Below, in pieces: positions 17,893 to 26,904 of a stretch of DNA of 52,154 nt (the first letter of the stretch is position 1; each line of letters starts with the position of its first letter). This stretch comes from Candidatus Gallionella acididurans (GTDB taxonomy: Bacteria > Pseudomonadota > Gammaproteobacteria > Burkholderiales > Gallionellaceae). Below the pieces are notes generated by a model. It was not told where the DNA came from. It ran no database searches and was given only the letters and a program-made list of their open reading frames with translations. The translations under genes and the position numbers were made by a program. The stretch covers positions 1 through 52,154 of the forward strand of contig LSLI01000013.1 of assembly GCA_001577345.1 (NCBI GenBank). The letters run 5' to 3'.

Positions 17893-20625
17893 TTATTTTT
17901 TGCTTGTTTCCGGAACCTGTGCTGCCAGCCAAAGCAGATATTCATCAATCGGCATGGGTTTGGCGAAATGGTAGCCCTGTAAGTTTTCCACGCCCATGGA
18001 ACCGAGCAATGCGGCGGTGCTTGCATCTTCAACACCTTCACCGACGCACTCCATCCCCAGCGATTTGGCGATTGAAATAATGGCTGCCGTCATGGAAAAA
18101 CCGCTCGCTTCATGGATGCGCCTGACGAAGGAAATATCCAGCTTGAGTTCATCGGCGGGGATTTCATGCAACTGGGACAGTGAGGAATATCCCACGCCGA
18201 AATCGTCTATCGAGATGCCGAATCCCTGAGCATCAAGTTCGCTGATGCGTTCGCGAGCATAGGCGACGTCTGATAGCGCGATGCTCTCGGTGATTTCCAA
18301 TATGATGCGGTCAGGATTGATGTTTGCCTGCACGAGGTCATCGCAGAGTTGCTGGGCAATGGTATTTGTGAACAGCTGCCGTTTGGAAAGATTCACCGAT
18401 AAGCGATGATGGTCTGGCATCAGGGTCAGCGCATGCAGCGCTTGCCGCCAAACTGATTTTCCGAGCTTTTCGATTAACCCCAGGCTTTCCGCCATCGGGA
18501 TGAAAACCGAGGGGGGTATCCAGCCTTGCTCGGGTTCATGCCAGCGCGCCAATGCTTCCATTCCTATCACTTTGCCGGTTTGCGCCGAAATTATCGGCTG
18601 CAGCCAACACTGGATATGGTCAAGGTCAACCGCCTGGACAAGACGGCTTTGAATATAGAACGACAACCGCCCGGATTCCTTTCCGGCGATCGTGTTGAAG
18701 AATTGAATGTTGTTTCGCCCCTGTGACTTGGCGTAGAACATTGCCCGGTCCGCCTGGGCCAGTAACATTTCGCTGCTGCCTGCGTCATCCGGATAAACCG
18801 CGAATCCAGCGCTAAAGGTGAAAGGGAAATCCGTGCCGTCAATCTTGATGTATTTGCTGGTCAGTAAAGACAATTTTTGCGTGATATCCCTGGCATCTTC
18901 CAAGCTGCTTAAGTCAGGGCACAGCACGACAAATTCATCGCCGCCCCAGCGCGATAAGGTATCGCTGCTGCGCAACGCCGTGAGAAGCCTGCGAGTCACT
19001 TCCTTGAGCATGCGATCGCCGAGTTTGTGGCCGAAGTTGTCGTTGACCTGTTTGAAGTGATCGAGATCTATGAAGCCTAATGCCACCCTGAGGTTGTTTC
19101 GGGTGGCGCGTGCGATTGCTGATTCCATCCTGTCTTCCAGTAGCACGCGATTGGGCAAGTCAGTCAGCGCATCATGCAAAGCCATGTGGTTGATCTGGCG
19201 CTCCTGACGGTAAGTGGTGGTGGTATCGCGAACCACGCCGCGTATGCTTAAAATATTGTTGTTGCCCCTGATCGCTGCAAAGCGGCCTTCGACCCAGAAA
19301 TACTTTTCGGCTTCATGTTCGCGAAACATCCGGAAGCGGGTGTGGATCTGTACCTTTTGCTGGTAGATCAACGCGCTGATTTGTTCGAGCAGGTTGGCGC
19401 TATCGTCAGCATGTATGTTGTCGGCAATATTGCATGAGGCGATGTCATCTATACCGGTCAAGTCTTCCCAGGCACTGGTGGCCCGGAGCAAACGTCCGTC
19501 AGGGGCCAGTTCGATCACCGCATCCTGCAGCAGATCCAGAGTTTGCAGATAAGCGCGCTGTTCCGTATCCCGTTCTATCGCGCTTTCCATCAAGTTGGAT
19601 AATTCGCGCGCCATCACGCTGATCTGGTCACCCTTGTCGGAGTCGGCAAGGTTCACCAAGCTGCGGATCTCGTTGCTGATTTCGCTGGGCTGCACATTTC
19701 TGAAGTTCATTACGGCATCGGTCAACCCATCCAGTCTGGTGCCGAGCTGCCGCAGCCAGCGGCCAAACACCACGAACAGTATCAAGCCGAACATCAGGAT
19801 GATTCCTACCGATGCGGTCAGCACCATCGGGGAAGGCCGGTGAATTTTTATCGGAGATCGTACCGTCAGTACTAACGGTAGGGGAACGCCCGCTGCGGGT
19901 ACATTCGCCAGAATTTTGCTGCCTTCCTGATATTTGATGCCGCCAAGGACGCGTTGTACGTATTTTTCGACCGCGGATTGCGGCACTTCCGGCGTCGGGC
20001 TTCCGGCAGAACTCAGCAATGGTCTGGTGCCCAATGAAATAATGGCGGTTGTACCAGGAAAGCTCACGCGGCTCAGCATGGCGCTATCCCAGGACTTGAA
20101 AAATATGATTCGAAAATTACGTCCTTGAGCGCGGGAAATCATTTCCGCTTTCATGTACAGCAGGGTATCCAGGTCGCTAAACCAGAGTGGCTGATTTTTC
20201 TCCATTGCTCCGGCTAACTCGGGTCTTTCAGCGGTGCTCCAAAAGTCGAACAGCACTTTACCGTTTGCCGGATCTGTGATGATGACTCCTTCAAATCCAA
20301 GATCTTTTGCCTGCGCAGCAAAGAACGACTTGAGTTTTGCGTTGCGCTCCGGTTCGTTCAAATTGAGCATTCCGGACCATTTGATGATGGCGAACAACTG
20401 GCTGGCATCGTCATGCCAGATTTCCTGTTGATTCTTGATGCGCGGAACCATGTGGGCAAGATTGCCGGACAGTTCCTCACGATCCAATTTGTTCGCTTCC
20501 TGCTGGTAGGCCAGTATCATGAGAATGCCCATAACCAGGGAGAATATACCCAGCAATAGGAGCAACCTTCGGCTGAATACCTGCCGTAATGAGGAATGTT
20601 TCTGCATGTGGGAATTCGGTTCCAT
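17893..20625 (-). CDS. Membrane HAMP-PAS-GGDEF-EAL protein (c-di-GMP turnover)
   Basis: 910 residues from the ATG at 20625; an ATG at 20607 is an alternative. Helix at about 20-40, a periplasmic region of about 225 residues, helix at about 267-288, a HAMP-like linker, a PAS domain (about 360-470) starting TLDLLQDAVIELAPDGRLL, then GGDEF (561-565, RWGGDEF, inhibitory site RSSD at 552-555) and EAL (690-692, GMEALARW; IDDFGVGYSSLSQL; KLDISFV). The canonical IDLDHFKQVND metal-site motif is complete. The open frame continues upstream of 20625 but encodes improbable sequence. It is distinct in its sensor from the adjacent 683-residue protein. Confidence 0.92.
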   Translation of the reverse strand: MEPNSHMQKHSSLRQVFSRRLLLLLGIFSLVMGILMILAYQQEANKLDREELSGNLAHMVPRIKNQQEIWHDDASQLFAIIKWSGMLNLNEPERNAKLKSFFAAQAKDLGFEGVIITDPANGKVLFDFWSTAERPELAGAMEKNQPLWFSDLDTLLYMKAEMISRAQGRNFRIIFFKSWDSAMLSRVSFPGTTAIISLGTRPLLSSAGSPTPEVPQSAVEKYVQRVLGGIKYQEGSKILANVPAAGVPLPLVLTVRSPIKIHRPSPMVLTASVGIILMFGLILFVVFGRWLRQLGTRLDGLTDAVMNFRNVQPSEISNEIRSLVNLADSDKGDQISVMARELSNLMESAIERDTEQRAYLQTLDLLQDAVIELAPDGRLLRATSAWEDLTGIDDIASCNIADNIHADDSANLLEQISALIYQQKVQIHTRFRMFREHEAEKYFWVEGRFAAIRGNNNILSIRGVVRDTTTTYRQERQINHMALHDALTDLPNRVLLEDRMESAIARATRNNLRVALGFIDLDHFKQVNDNFGHKLGDRMLKEVTRRLLTALRSSDTLSRWGGDEFVVLCPDLSSLEDARDITQKLSLLTSKYIKIDGTDFPFTFSAGFAVYPDDAGSSEMLLAQADRAMFYAKSQGRNNIQFFNTIAGKESGRLSFYIQSRLVQAVDLDHIQCWLQPIISAQTGKVIGMEALARWHEPEQGWIPPSVFIPMAESLGLIEKLGKSVWRQALHALTLMPDHHRLSVNLSKRQLFTNTIAQQLCDDLVQANINPDRIILEITESIALSDVAYARERISELDAQGFGISIDDFGVGYSSLSQLHEIPADELKLDISFVRRIHEASGFSMTAAIISIAKSLGMECVGEGVEDASTAALLGSMGVENLQGYHFAKPMPIDEYLLWLAAQVPETSKK

Positions 20626-20932
20626 GGTGGATCGATGTGTGTGTTTGGCGGTGAATAGAATTGTTGAATAATCGTTTTGACGCCTCCTGCAAGGTCGAAA
20701 TAAATGATCTGGGGAAACAGGTAAAAAACTCCCAGACATTGGGTGCTGGTGTTTGCCGCTTGATGGTTGCGGCATCGTCAATAGCCGGCAGTTTCAGGCT
20801 AAAACCCAGCGCGGTTCATTGTTCCAGAGACAGATGCTTTAGGCAATAGTGATGGTTGTGCGCTGCTGTAGCCATTGCGATTTGGCAATCCGGGCGGGAT
20901 TCGCTACGAAGGTTGCTTCCAGTGGCCGGCTT
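20626..20932. other. Intergenic region, nothing recognised
   Basis: A 307-bp gap between the GGDEF-EAL gene and the 3' end of mfd, both on the minus strand. It should hold the GGDEF-EAL promoter. No repeat family of this window, RNA gene or plausible small gene was seen. Confidence 0.4.
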
Positions 20933-23290
20933 CTAGGTTAATTCGTTAAAAAAGTTCCTGATTGCGAGCACGCGCTGCGCGGTGTCGCCGTATTTCAATT
21001 CGATGCGCAGTTTGTCCTGGCCTGCCATTTTGACGTGGCGTTTGCTCTGGATCAGCGTGATGACCTTCATCGGGTCAATGGGCGGGTTGGGGATGAACTG
21101 TATCTGGATGGACTCGCCGGATGCATCCACCTTGCTGATGCCCAGCGGCTTGGCGAGGATGCGCAGGCGGTGGCAGTCGAGCAGCGTTTGGGCGGGCTCC
21201 GGCAGCAGGCCGAAGCGGTCGACCAGTTCCTGGTGCATGTCGTCAAGTTCTTCGGGCGTGTTGCAATTCGCCAGCCGTTTGTACAGCATCAGGCGCTGGT
21301 GGATGTCGCCGCAGTAATCGTTGGGCAGCAGCGCCGGGCAGTGCAGGTTGATTTCGGTGGTGACGCCGAGCGGGTGTGCCATGTCCGGCTCGCGACCCTG
21401 GCGCAGCGAGGCCACCGCGGCGTTCAGCATGTCGGTGTACAGCGAGAAGCCGATCTCCTGCATTTCGCCGCTTTGCGATTCGCCCAGCACTTCACCCGCG
21501 CCTCGTATCTCCAGGTCGTGCATCGCGAGGTAGAAGCCGCTGCCCAGCTGCTCCATCGCCTGGATCGCCTCGAGACGTTTCTTCGCCTGCGCGGTCAGCG
21601 CTTCGGTCTCCACCAGCAGATAGGCATAAGCCTGGTGGTGCGAGCGTCCGACGCGGCCGCGCAACTGGTGCAACTGTGCCAGGCCGAAACGGTCGGCGCG
21701 GTTCATGATGATGGTGTTGGCGGTGGGGATGTCGATGCCGGTCTCGATGATCGTCGTGCACAGCAGCACGTTGAAGCGCTGCTGGTAGAAGTCGCGCATC
21801 ACCTGCTCCAGGTCGCGCTCGTTCATCTGCCCGTGCGCGACGCGGATGCGCGCCTCCGGCAGCAGGCTTTCCAGTTTCTCCAGAACGTTGGTGATGGTGT
21901 CCACCTCGTTGTGCAGGAAGTATACCTGGCCGCCGCGCTTCAGCTCGCGCAGCACCGCTTCGCGGATGATGCCGTTGCCGGCCTGCGCGACGAAGGTCTT
22001 GATCGACAACCGGCGCTGCGGCGCGGTGGCGATCACCGAAAAATCGCGCAGCCCTTCCAGCGACAGCGCCAGCGTGCGCGGGATAGGCGTGGCGGTCAGC
22101 GTCAGGACATCTACTTCAGAACGCAAAGCTTTCAGGCGCTCCTTCTGCTGCACACCGAAGCGGTGTTCCTCGTCGATGATGACCAGCCCGAGGTTGTGGA
22201 ACTTCACGCCCTTCTGGATCAGCTTGTGCGTGCCGATGATGATGTCGAGCTTGCCGTCGGCCATGTCCTGCAGCGCCTGGGTCTGTTCCTTCGCGGAACG
22301 GAAGCGCGACAGCTCGGCGATCTTGACCGGCAGGTCGGCGAAGCGTATCGAAAAATTCTGGAAGTGCTGCTCGGCGAGCAGCGTGGTCGGCACCAGCACC
22401 GCGACCTGCTTGCCGTCCATCGCCGCGACGAAAGCGGCCCGCAGCGCGACTTCGGTCTTGCCGAAGCCGACATCGCCGCAGATCAGCCTGTCCATCGGCT
22501 TGCCGGATTGCAGGTCGCCGATCACCGCCTCGATCGCGGCGGCCTGGTCGGGCGTTTCCTCGAAACCGAAACCGGCGGCAAACGCCTCGTAATCGTGCGG
22601 GTTCAGCTTGAAAGTGTGTGCCTTGCGCAGGGCGCGCTGCGCGTAAAGATTCAGCAGCTCGGCGGCCGTGTCGCGCACCTGCTGCATCGCGCGGCGTTTC
22701 GCCTTGTCCCACGCTTGCGTGCCCAATTTATGCAGCGGCGCGGTCTCCGGCGCGCCCCCGCTGTAGCGGCTGATCACGTGCAGTTGCGCGACCGGCACGT
22801 AGAGCTTGTCGCCGCCCGCATATTCCAGCAGCAGGAATTCGCCCTCGCCGCCATCTTGTCCGTTGGCGAGATCAATATTGATCAGCCCGGCATAGCGCGC
22901 GATGCCGTGCTGCTCATGCACCACCGGGTCGCCGGTCTTGAGCTCGGACAGGTCGCGCAACATACCTTCCACGTTGCTTTTCTTCGCGGCGCGGGCAGCG
23001 CGGCTGCGGGGTTGCGCGGCGTAAAGCTCGGTCTCGGTGACCAGCGCAAGATGGTCGTCAGTCAGGATGAAGCCGTTTTGCAGCGCGGCGATGCCGAGCA
23101 TGAATTTTTCCCCGCTGTCGAGGAACGCCGGGTAGCCGTCGCACAGCACCGGTTTCAGGCCGTATTCATTCAGGTAGCCCGAGATGATCTCGCGCCGCCC
23201 CAGGCTGTCGGCAAGCAGCAGCACGCGGCCTTGATAGGCTTGCAGAAAATTCTGGAATGCCTGCGTGGGAATTTCGGCGCGGCGGTTCAC
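20933..23290 (-). CDS. mfd: Transcription-repair coupling factor Mfd, C-terminal part (split gene)
   Basis: 785 residues from a GTG at 23290, equal to the Mfd region from domain D3 onward. It holds the RNA-polymerase-interaction domain (ELKTGDPVVHEQHGIARYAGL), the helicase motor with Walker A GDVGFGKTE, DEEH in VIIDEEHRFG, LTATPIPRTL and QLRGRVGRS, and the C-terminal TRCF domain. Mfd releases RNA polymerase stalled at DNA lesions and recruits UvrA. The frame stays open upstream through the repeat, but the N-terminal part is offset by one base. Whether a separate C-terminal protein is made from the GTG is unknown; no ribosome binding site was seen. Confidence 0.85.
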   Translation of the reverse strand: MNRRAEIPTQAFQNFLQAYQGRVLLLADSLGRREIISGYLNEYGLKPVLCDGYPAFLDSGEKFMLGIAALQNGFILTDDHLALVTETELYAAQPRSRAARAAKKSNVEGMLRDLSELKTGDPVVHEQHGIARYAGLINIDLANGQDGGEGEFLLLEYAGGDKLYVPVAQLHVISRYSGGAPETAPLHKLGTQAWDKAKRRAMQQVRDTAAELLNLYAQRALRKAHTFKLNPHDYEAFAAGFGFEETPDQAAAIEAVIGDLQSGKPMDRLICGDVGFGKTEVALRAAFVAAMDGKQVAVLVPTTLLAEQHFQNFSIRFADLPVKIAELSRFRSAKEQTQALQDMADGKLDIIIGTHKLIQKGVKFHNLGLVIIDEEHRFGVQQKERLKALRSEVDVLTLTATPIPRTLALSLEGLRDFSVIATAPQRRLSIKTFVAQAGNGIIREAVLRELKRGGQVYFLHNEVDTITNVLEKLESLLPEARIRVAHGQMNERDLEQVMRDFYQQRFNVLLCTTIIETGIDIPTANTIIMNRADRFGLAQLHQLRGRVGRSHHQAYAYLLVETEALTAQAKKRLEAIQAMEQLGSGFYLAMHDLEIRGAGEVLGESQSGEMQEIGFSLYTDMLNAAVASLRQGREPDMAHPLGVTTEINLHCPALLPNDYCGDIHQRLMLYKRLANCNTPEELDDMHQELVDRFGLLPEPAQTLLDCHRLRILAKPLGISKVDASGESIQIQFIPNPPIDPMKVITLIQSKRHVKMAGQDKLRIELKYGDTAQRVLAIRNFFNELT

Positions 23291-23312
23291 CGCGATGTCG
23301 GGCAGCGGGGCG

Positions 23313-23413
23313 GTGGGACAGGGGGTACCTTTAGGTTCCCTCTCCCTCTGGGGGAGGGTTAGGGAGGGTGTGTTATTTTCTTCTTGTGCTCCCCCACCCC
23401 CAGCCCCTCCCCG
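23313..23413 (-). repeat. Repeat insertion that splits mfd
   Basis: Plus strand contains 'ttccctctccctctggggga' followed by 'gggttagggagggtg', the same arrangement (ccctct, hairpin turn, ggga...ttagg...gaggg) as the four nrdJ copies, plus a C-rich flank 'tcccccacccccagcccctc'. It lies at the junction of Mfd domains D2 and D3. In the downstream frame it encodes NNTPSLTLPQREREPKGT. In the upstream frame a stop (taa) occurs inside it. One extra G in the G-run of the coding strand would make the whole element and gene one open frame. Confidence 0.75.
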
Positions 23414-24435
23414 GTGGTGGAGGTGATGATGTCCAGCCGCGCAAAATCCTTCACGCGGATGAAGAATGCCTCGCTGTCCAAGAACAATTCTTTAGGCGGC
23501 AGCAGCGGGCGCTGCGGATCGCCGCGCAGCAGGTTGTAGCGCGACGCGGTGTCCTTGCCGAAAGTGGCGATCGCCTCGTTCACGTCGTGGTGCAGACACA
23601 GTGTGGCATCCTTAGGCAGATAATCGAACAGCGTGGCGGTGCGCTCGAAGAACAACGGCAGGTAATACTCGATGCCTGCCGGTGCGTTGCCCTTGCTGAC
23701 GTTCTTGTAGATGTGCGACCGGGAGGGATCGCCCTCGAAACGTTCGCGGAAGCTCTGGCGAAAGCGCGACTGGCCGGCCTCGTCGAGCGGGAATTCGCGC
23801 GCCGGAAGCAGGCGGATCTCGGGCACCGGGTACAGCGTGCGCTGCGTGTCGACGTCGAAAGTGGCGATGGTTTCGATCTCGTCGTCGAACAGGTCGATGC
23901 GGTACGGCAGCACGCTGCCCATTGCAAATAAATCGACGATGCCGCCGCGCACACAGTATTCGCCGGGCGACAGCACCTGTTGCACATGGCTGTATCCGGC
24001 AAAGGTCATCTGCTCGCGAAATTTGGCCAGATCCAGCTTCTCGCCGCGTTTCAGGAAAAAGGTGAATGCGGCGAGATATTCGACCGGGGGCAGCGGGTAG
24101 AGCGCGGTGGTCACCGGCACCACGACTACGTCGGATGCGCCGGTGCGCACGTGGTGCAGCGTCGCCAGCCGTTCGGAGATCAGGTCCTGGTGGGGCGAAA
24201 AATGGTCATAGGGCAGCGTTTCCCAGTCCGGCAGCAGATGCACGCGAAGCTTCGGCGCGAAGAACGGGATTTCCTCGACCAGCCGCTGCGCTTCCAGCGC
24301 ATTGGCGGCGATGATCACGAGCGGAGCCTTGGCCGGCGGGGAGGGCTGCGCGGCGTATTGCGCCAGCGCCAGCGCGTCGGACGAGCCGGTCAGCCCGGTA
24401 TAGCGCTGGCGGGGAAATTTGGACGAAAAAAGCAC
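23359..24435 (-). CDS. mfd: Transcription-repair coupling factor Mfd, N-terminal part (split gene)
   Basis: About 358 residues, the UvrB-like D1-D2 module of Mfd, which binds UvrA: QRYTGLTGSSDALAL, HLLPDWETLPYDHFSPHQDLISERLATL and SPGEYCVRGGIVDLF are all recognisable. The reading frame then enters the inserted repeat and stops after VGEHKKKITHPP. The likely start is a GTG at 24435; the frame is open to a TTG at 24486 but that part looks non-coding and would overlap the ispD promoter region. The 72-bp gap to ispD suggests divergent promoters. Together with the downstream part it would make a normal-sized Mfd of about 1150 residues. Confidence 0.85.
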   Translation of the reverse strand: MLFSSKFPRQRYTGLTGSSDALALAQYAAQPSPPAKAPLVIIAANALEAQRLVEEIPFFAPKLRVHLLPDWETLPYDHFSPHQDLISERLATLHHVRTGASDVVVVPVTTALYPLPPVEYLAAFTFFLKRGEKLDLAKFREQMTFAGYSHVQQVLSPGEYCVRGGIVDLFAMGSVLPYRIDLFDDEIETIATFDVDTQRTLYPVPEIRLLPAREFPLDEAGQSRFRQSFRERFEGDPSRSHIYKNVSKGNAPAGIEYYLPLFFERTATLFDYLPKDATLCLHHDVNEAIATFGKDTASRYNLLRGDPQRPLLPPKELFLDSEAFFIRVKDFARLDIITSTTGEGLGVGEHKKKITHPP

Positions 24436-24508
24436 GATGGACAGCCTGAAACAAGGGCGCGCATTATAAGCCAAGCGCGCAGGCAAACTTTTAATTTACA
24501 ATCACGCC

Positions 24509-25192
24509 ATGATTGAATTCCACGCATTGGTTCCCGCCGCCGGTTTCGGCAAGCGCATGGGGCACGAGCTGCCCAAGCAGTACCTGCCGCTGGCGGGGCA
24601 GCCGCTGATCGCCCGTGCGCTGCATACGCTGTGCTCCAGCCCGGAAATCTCCACGGTGTTCGTGGTGCTGGCACCCGATGACACGCTGTATCACAGCCAT
24701 GACTGGTCGCGTTTCGGCGACAAGTTGCAGCCGCTTTTCTGCGGCGGGGAGACGCGTTCGGAAACTGTGCTGAACGGTTTGCTGGCTTCCGAGCTGGAGC
24801 CGGACGACTGGGTGCTGGTGCATGACGCCGCGCGTCCGTGCCTGACGCAGGCCCACGTCGCCAGACTGATCGCGGAATTGCGCGACGATGCGGTGGGCGG
24901 CATTCTGGCCGTACCGGTGGCGGATACGCTGAAACGCGCTGATGACCATGACCGTGTCCTGCGCACCGAGAGCCGCGAGCGCTTGTGGCAGGCGCAAACC
25001 CCGCAGATGTTCCGCGCCGGACTGCTGACGCAGGCGTTGCAGCAGCCGCGCGACTTTACCGACGAAGCCTCGGCGGTCGAGGCGCTGGGCCTGCATCCCA
25101 AACTGGTGCTGGGCGAGCCGTCCAATTTCAAGGTGACCTACCCGCAGGATATGCTGCTGGCGGAGTTGTTGTTGAGTAAAAAAATCAATTAG
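24509..25192 (+). CDS. ispD: 2-C-methyl-D-erythritol 4-phosphate cytidylyltransferase
   Basis: 227 residues. IspD transfers CMP from CTP to methylerythritol phosphate in the non-mevalonate isoprenoid pathway. The nucleotide-binding loop [20 protein letters not shown] at the N-terminus, [11 protein letters not shown] in the middle and [12 protein letters not shown] at the end are all present. It is transcribed divergently from mfd and precedes ispF; the two are separated by an inverted repeat of about 60 bp. Confidence 0.97.
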   Translation: MIEFHALVPAAGFGKRMGHELPKQYLPLAGQPLIARALHTLCSSPEISTVFVVLAPDDTLYHSHDWSRFGDKLQPLFCGGETRSETVLNGLLASELEPDDWVLVHDAARPCLTQAHVARLIAELRDDAVGGILAVPVADTLKRADDHDRVLRTESRERLWQAQTPQMFRAGLLTQALQQPRDFTDEASAVEALGLHPKLVLGEPSNFKVTYPQDMLLAELLLSKKIN

Positions 25193-25252
25193 CCACAGAG
25201 AACATCGGGATCACAGAGAAAGTCGGCTATTCCTCTCTGTGTTCTCTGTGGC
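25192..25252. repeat. 'ccacagag' inverted repeat, copy 1
   Basis: Arms 'gccacagagaacatcggga' and 'tctctgtgttctctgtggc' form a hairpin between ispD and ispF. The same family recurs at 39554-39701 and 41491-41577. Here it sits inside a probable operon and starts right at the ispD stop, so it may affect transcript stability. Confidence 0.8.
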
Positions 25253-25282
25253 AAGGTTTCAGTTTCTGATTAAGGAAAATAA

Positions 25283-25759
25283 ATGAGAATCGGCCAGGGT
25301 TACGACGTGCATCAGCTGGTGGCAGGCCGCAGGCTGGTCATAGGCGGGGTTGAAATCCCGCATGAAAAAGGCTTGCTCGGCCATTCCGATGCCGACGTGC
25401 TTCTGCACGCGATCTGCGACGCGCTGCTCGGAGCCGCGGCACTGGGCGACATCGGGCGGCATTTTTCCGACGCCGATGCCAAATACAGGAACATCGACAG
25501 CCGCATCCTGCTGCGCGAATCGCTGCACCTGGTACGCGAGCAGGGCTACCGCGTTGCCAATGTGGATGCGACCATCATCGCGCAGGCGCCGAAAATGGCG
25601 CCGCATATCGCGCAGATGGTGGAGAACATCGCCGCCGACCTGCGCGTCGAGAGAAGCGCAGTCAACGTCAAGGCGACCACCACAGAAAAACTCGGCCTGA
25701 CCGGACGCGGCGAAGGCATCGCGGCGCAGGCGGTGGTGTTGCTGCTGACTAACAATTGA
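25283..25759 (+). CDS. ispF: 2-C-methyl-D-erythritol 2,4-cyclodiphosphate synthase
   Basis: 158 residues, the standard length. Starts [12 protein letters not shown] with the Asp/His zinc ligands, followed by [21 protein letters not shown] (third zinc ligand His), [10 protein letters not shown], and the C-terminal [19 protein letters not shown]. It cyclises CDP-methylerythritol 2-phosphate with loss of CMP, next to IspD in the same pathway. AAGGAAA precedes the start. Its stop codon overlaps the tsaB start. Confidence 0.97.
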   Translation: MRIGQGYDVHQLVAGRRLVIGGVEIPHEKGLLGHSDADVLLHAICDALLGAAALGDIGRHFSDADAKYRNIDSRILLRESLHLVREQGYRVANVDATIIAQAPKMAPHIAQMVENIAADLRVERSAVNVKATTTEKLGLTGRGEGIAAQAVVLLLTNN

Positions 25760-26439
25760 TGCGCATTCTTGCCCTGGATACCTCCACCGAATACTGCTCG
25801 GTCGCGCTGTGGCAGGACGGTATTGTCGTGGAGCGCAGCGAGCTGGCGGGGCAGAAGCATTCCGAACTGCTGATCGCGATGCTGGATGATTTGCTCAAGG
25901 ATGCGGGACTCGGGATCAAGGATCTCGATGGCATCGCGTTCGGGAAAGGGCCGGGTTCTTTCACCGGCGTGCGCATCGCCTGCGGTGCGGCGCAGGGCCT
26001 GGCGTTCGGGGCGGATGTTCCGGCAGCCGGCGTGTGCACGCTGCTGGCATTGGCCGGGGCTAGCGGAGCAGAGCGGGTGATCGCGGCGCTGGATGCGCGC
26101 ATGGGCGAGATATATCACGCGGCGTATGAACGGCGCGATGATGACTGGGCGACGGTCAGCGAACCGTGTTTGTGCAAGCCGGAAGCCGCACCTGCAGTGC
26201 CCGGCACAGACTGGTTCGGCGCGGGCAGCGGATTCGCGGCGCATGGCGCGGCTTTGGCGGCCAGATATGGCGCGGCTTTGCGCGGCACCGATGGCGATGC
26301 CGTGCCGCAGGCCGCGGCGATAGCCGCACTCGGTGCGGTGCAAATCGCACTCGGGCGCGGAGTGGATGCGGCAGAAGCCCTGCCGCTGTACCTGCGCGAC
26401 AAGGTGGCTTTGAAAACCAGCGAGAGAGAACAGCGTTAG
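25759..26439 (+). CDS. tsaB: tRNA threonylcarbamoyladenosine biosynthesis protein TsaB
   Basis: 226 residues from the ATG at 25759, which overlaps the ispF stop (TGATG). It shows the ASKHA fold start [17 protein letters not shown], the RSELAGQKHSELL segment and GIAFGKGPGSFTGVRIACG. TsaB acts with TsaD and TsaE to make the t6A modification of ANN-decoding tRNAs; it lacks the metal site of TsaD. The following rimI is the usual partner gene in betaproteobacteria. Confidence 0.95.
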   Translation: MRILALDTSTEYCSVALWQDGIVVERSELAGQKHSELLIAMLDDLLKDAGLGIKDLDGIAFGKGPGSFTGVRIACGAAQGLAFGADVPAAGVCTLLALAGASGAERVIAALDARMGEIYHAAYERRDDDWATVSEPCLCKPEAAPAVPGTDWFGAGSGFAAHGAALAARYGAALRGTDGDAVPQAAAIAALGAVQIALGRGVDAAEALPLYLRDKVALKTSEREQR

Positions 26440-26445
26440 GAAATC

Positions 26446-26904
26446 ATGCGCGCGATGACACTGGCCGACGTGGCTGCGGTGCTGGAGATCGAACTGGCGG
26501 TGCAAGCCTATCCGTGGACGCGCGGCAATTTCAACGATGCGCTGGATCACGGCTATGTGTGCAGCGTCGATGAACAGGGCGGGGAGATACGCGGCTATGC
26601 GGTGTTGATGCCGGTGCTGGACGAGGCGGAGCTGCTGAATATCGGCGTGGCGGCGAAACACCAGCGCAAAGGATTGGGGCGCGCGATGTTGCGCGAGGTG
26701 CTGGATATCGCGCGGGGAATGAATATGCGCCTGGTATTTCTCGAGGTGCGCGCATCCAATGCCGCCGCGCTTGCCCTGTATCGCAGCGCCGGCTTCGCCG
26801 GGATAGGCTTGCGGCGCGCCTATTACCAGAACGCGAACGGCAGCGAGGATGCGGTCACGATGATGTGCGAATTATTGAGGGGCGGGACTGATGGACAGGC
26901 GTGA
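26446..26904 (+). CDS. rimI: Ribosomal protein S18-alanine N-acetyltransferase
   Basis: 152 residues, a GNAT acetyltransferase: EIELAVQAYPWTRGNFNDAL at the N-terminus, the acetyl-CoA loop VAAKHQRKGLGRAML, LEVRASNAAALALYRSAGF and a terminal RRAYYQN. RimI acetylates the N-terminal alanine of ribosomal protein S18. It starts 6 bases after tsaB and overlaps the next gene by 14 bases, so the three genes form one operon. Confidence 0.93.
   Translation: MRAMTLADVAAVLEIELAVQAYPWTRGNFNDALDHGYVCSVDEQGGEIRGYAVLMPVLDEAELLNIGVAAKHQRKGLGRAMLREVLDIARGMNMRLVFLEVRASNAAALALYRSAGFAGIGLRRAYYQNANGSEDAVTMMCELLRGGTDGQA

Noticed and set aside
21035-23362. A 775-codon open frame on the plus strand opposite mfd
   Set aside because: It is the mirror of a GC-rich coding region; the translation is rich in Arg, Gln, His and Ala with no domain, while the minus strand encodes clear Mfd helicase motifs.
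25546-26661. A 371-codon minus-strand frame opposite ispF, tsaB and rimI
   Set aside because: It crosses three well-supported genes and has no domain.
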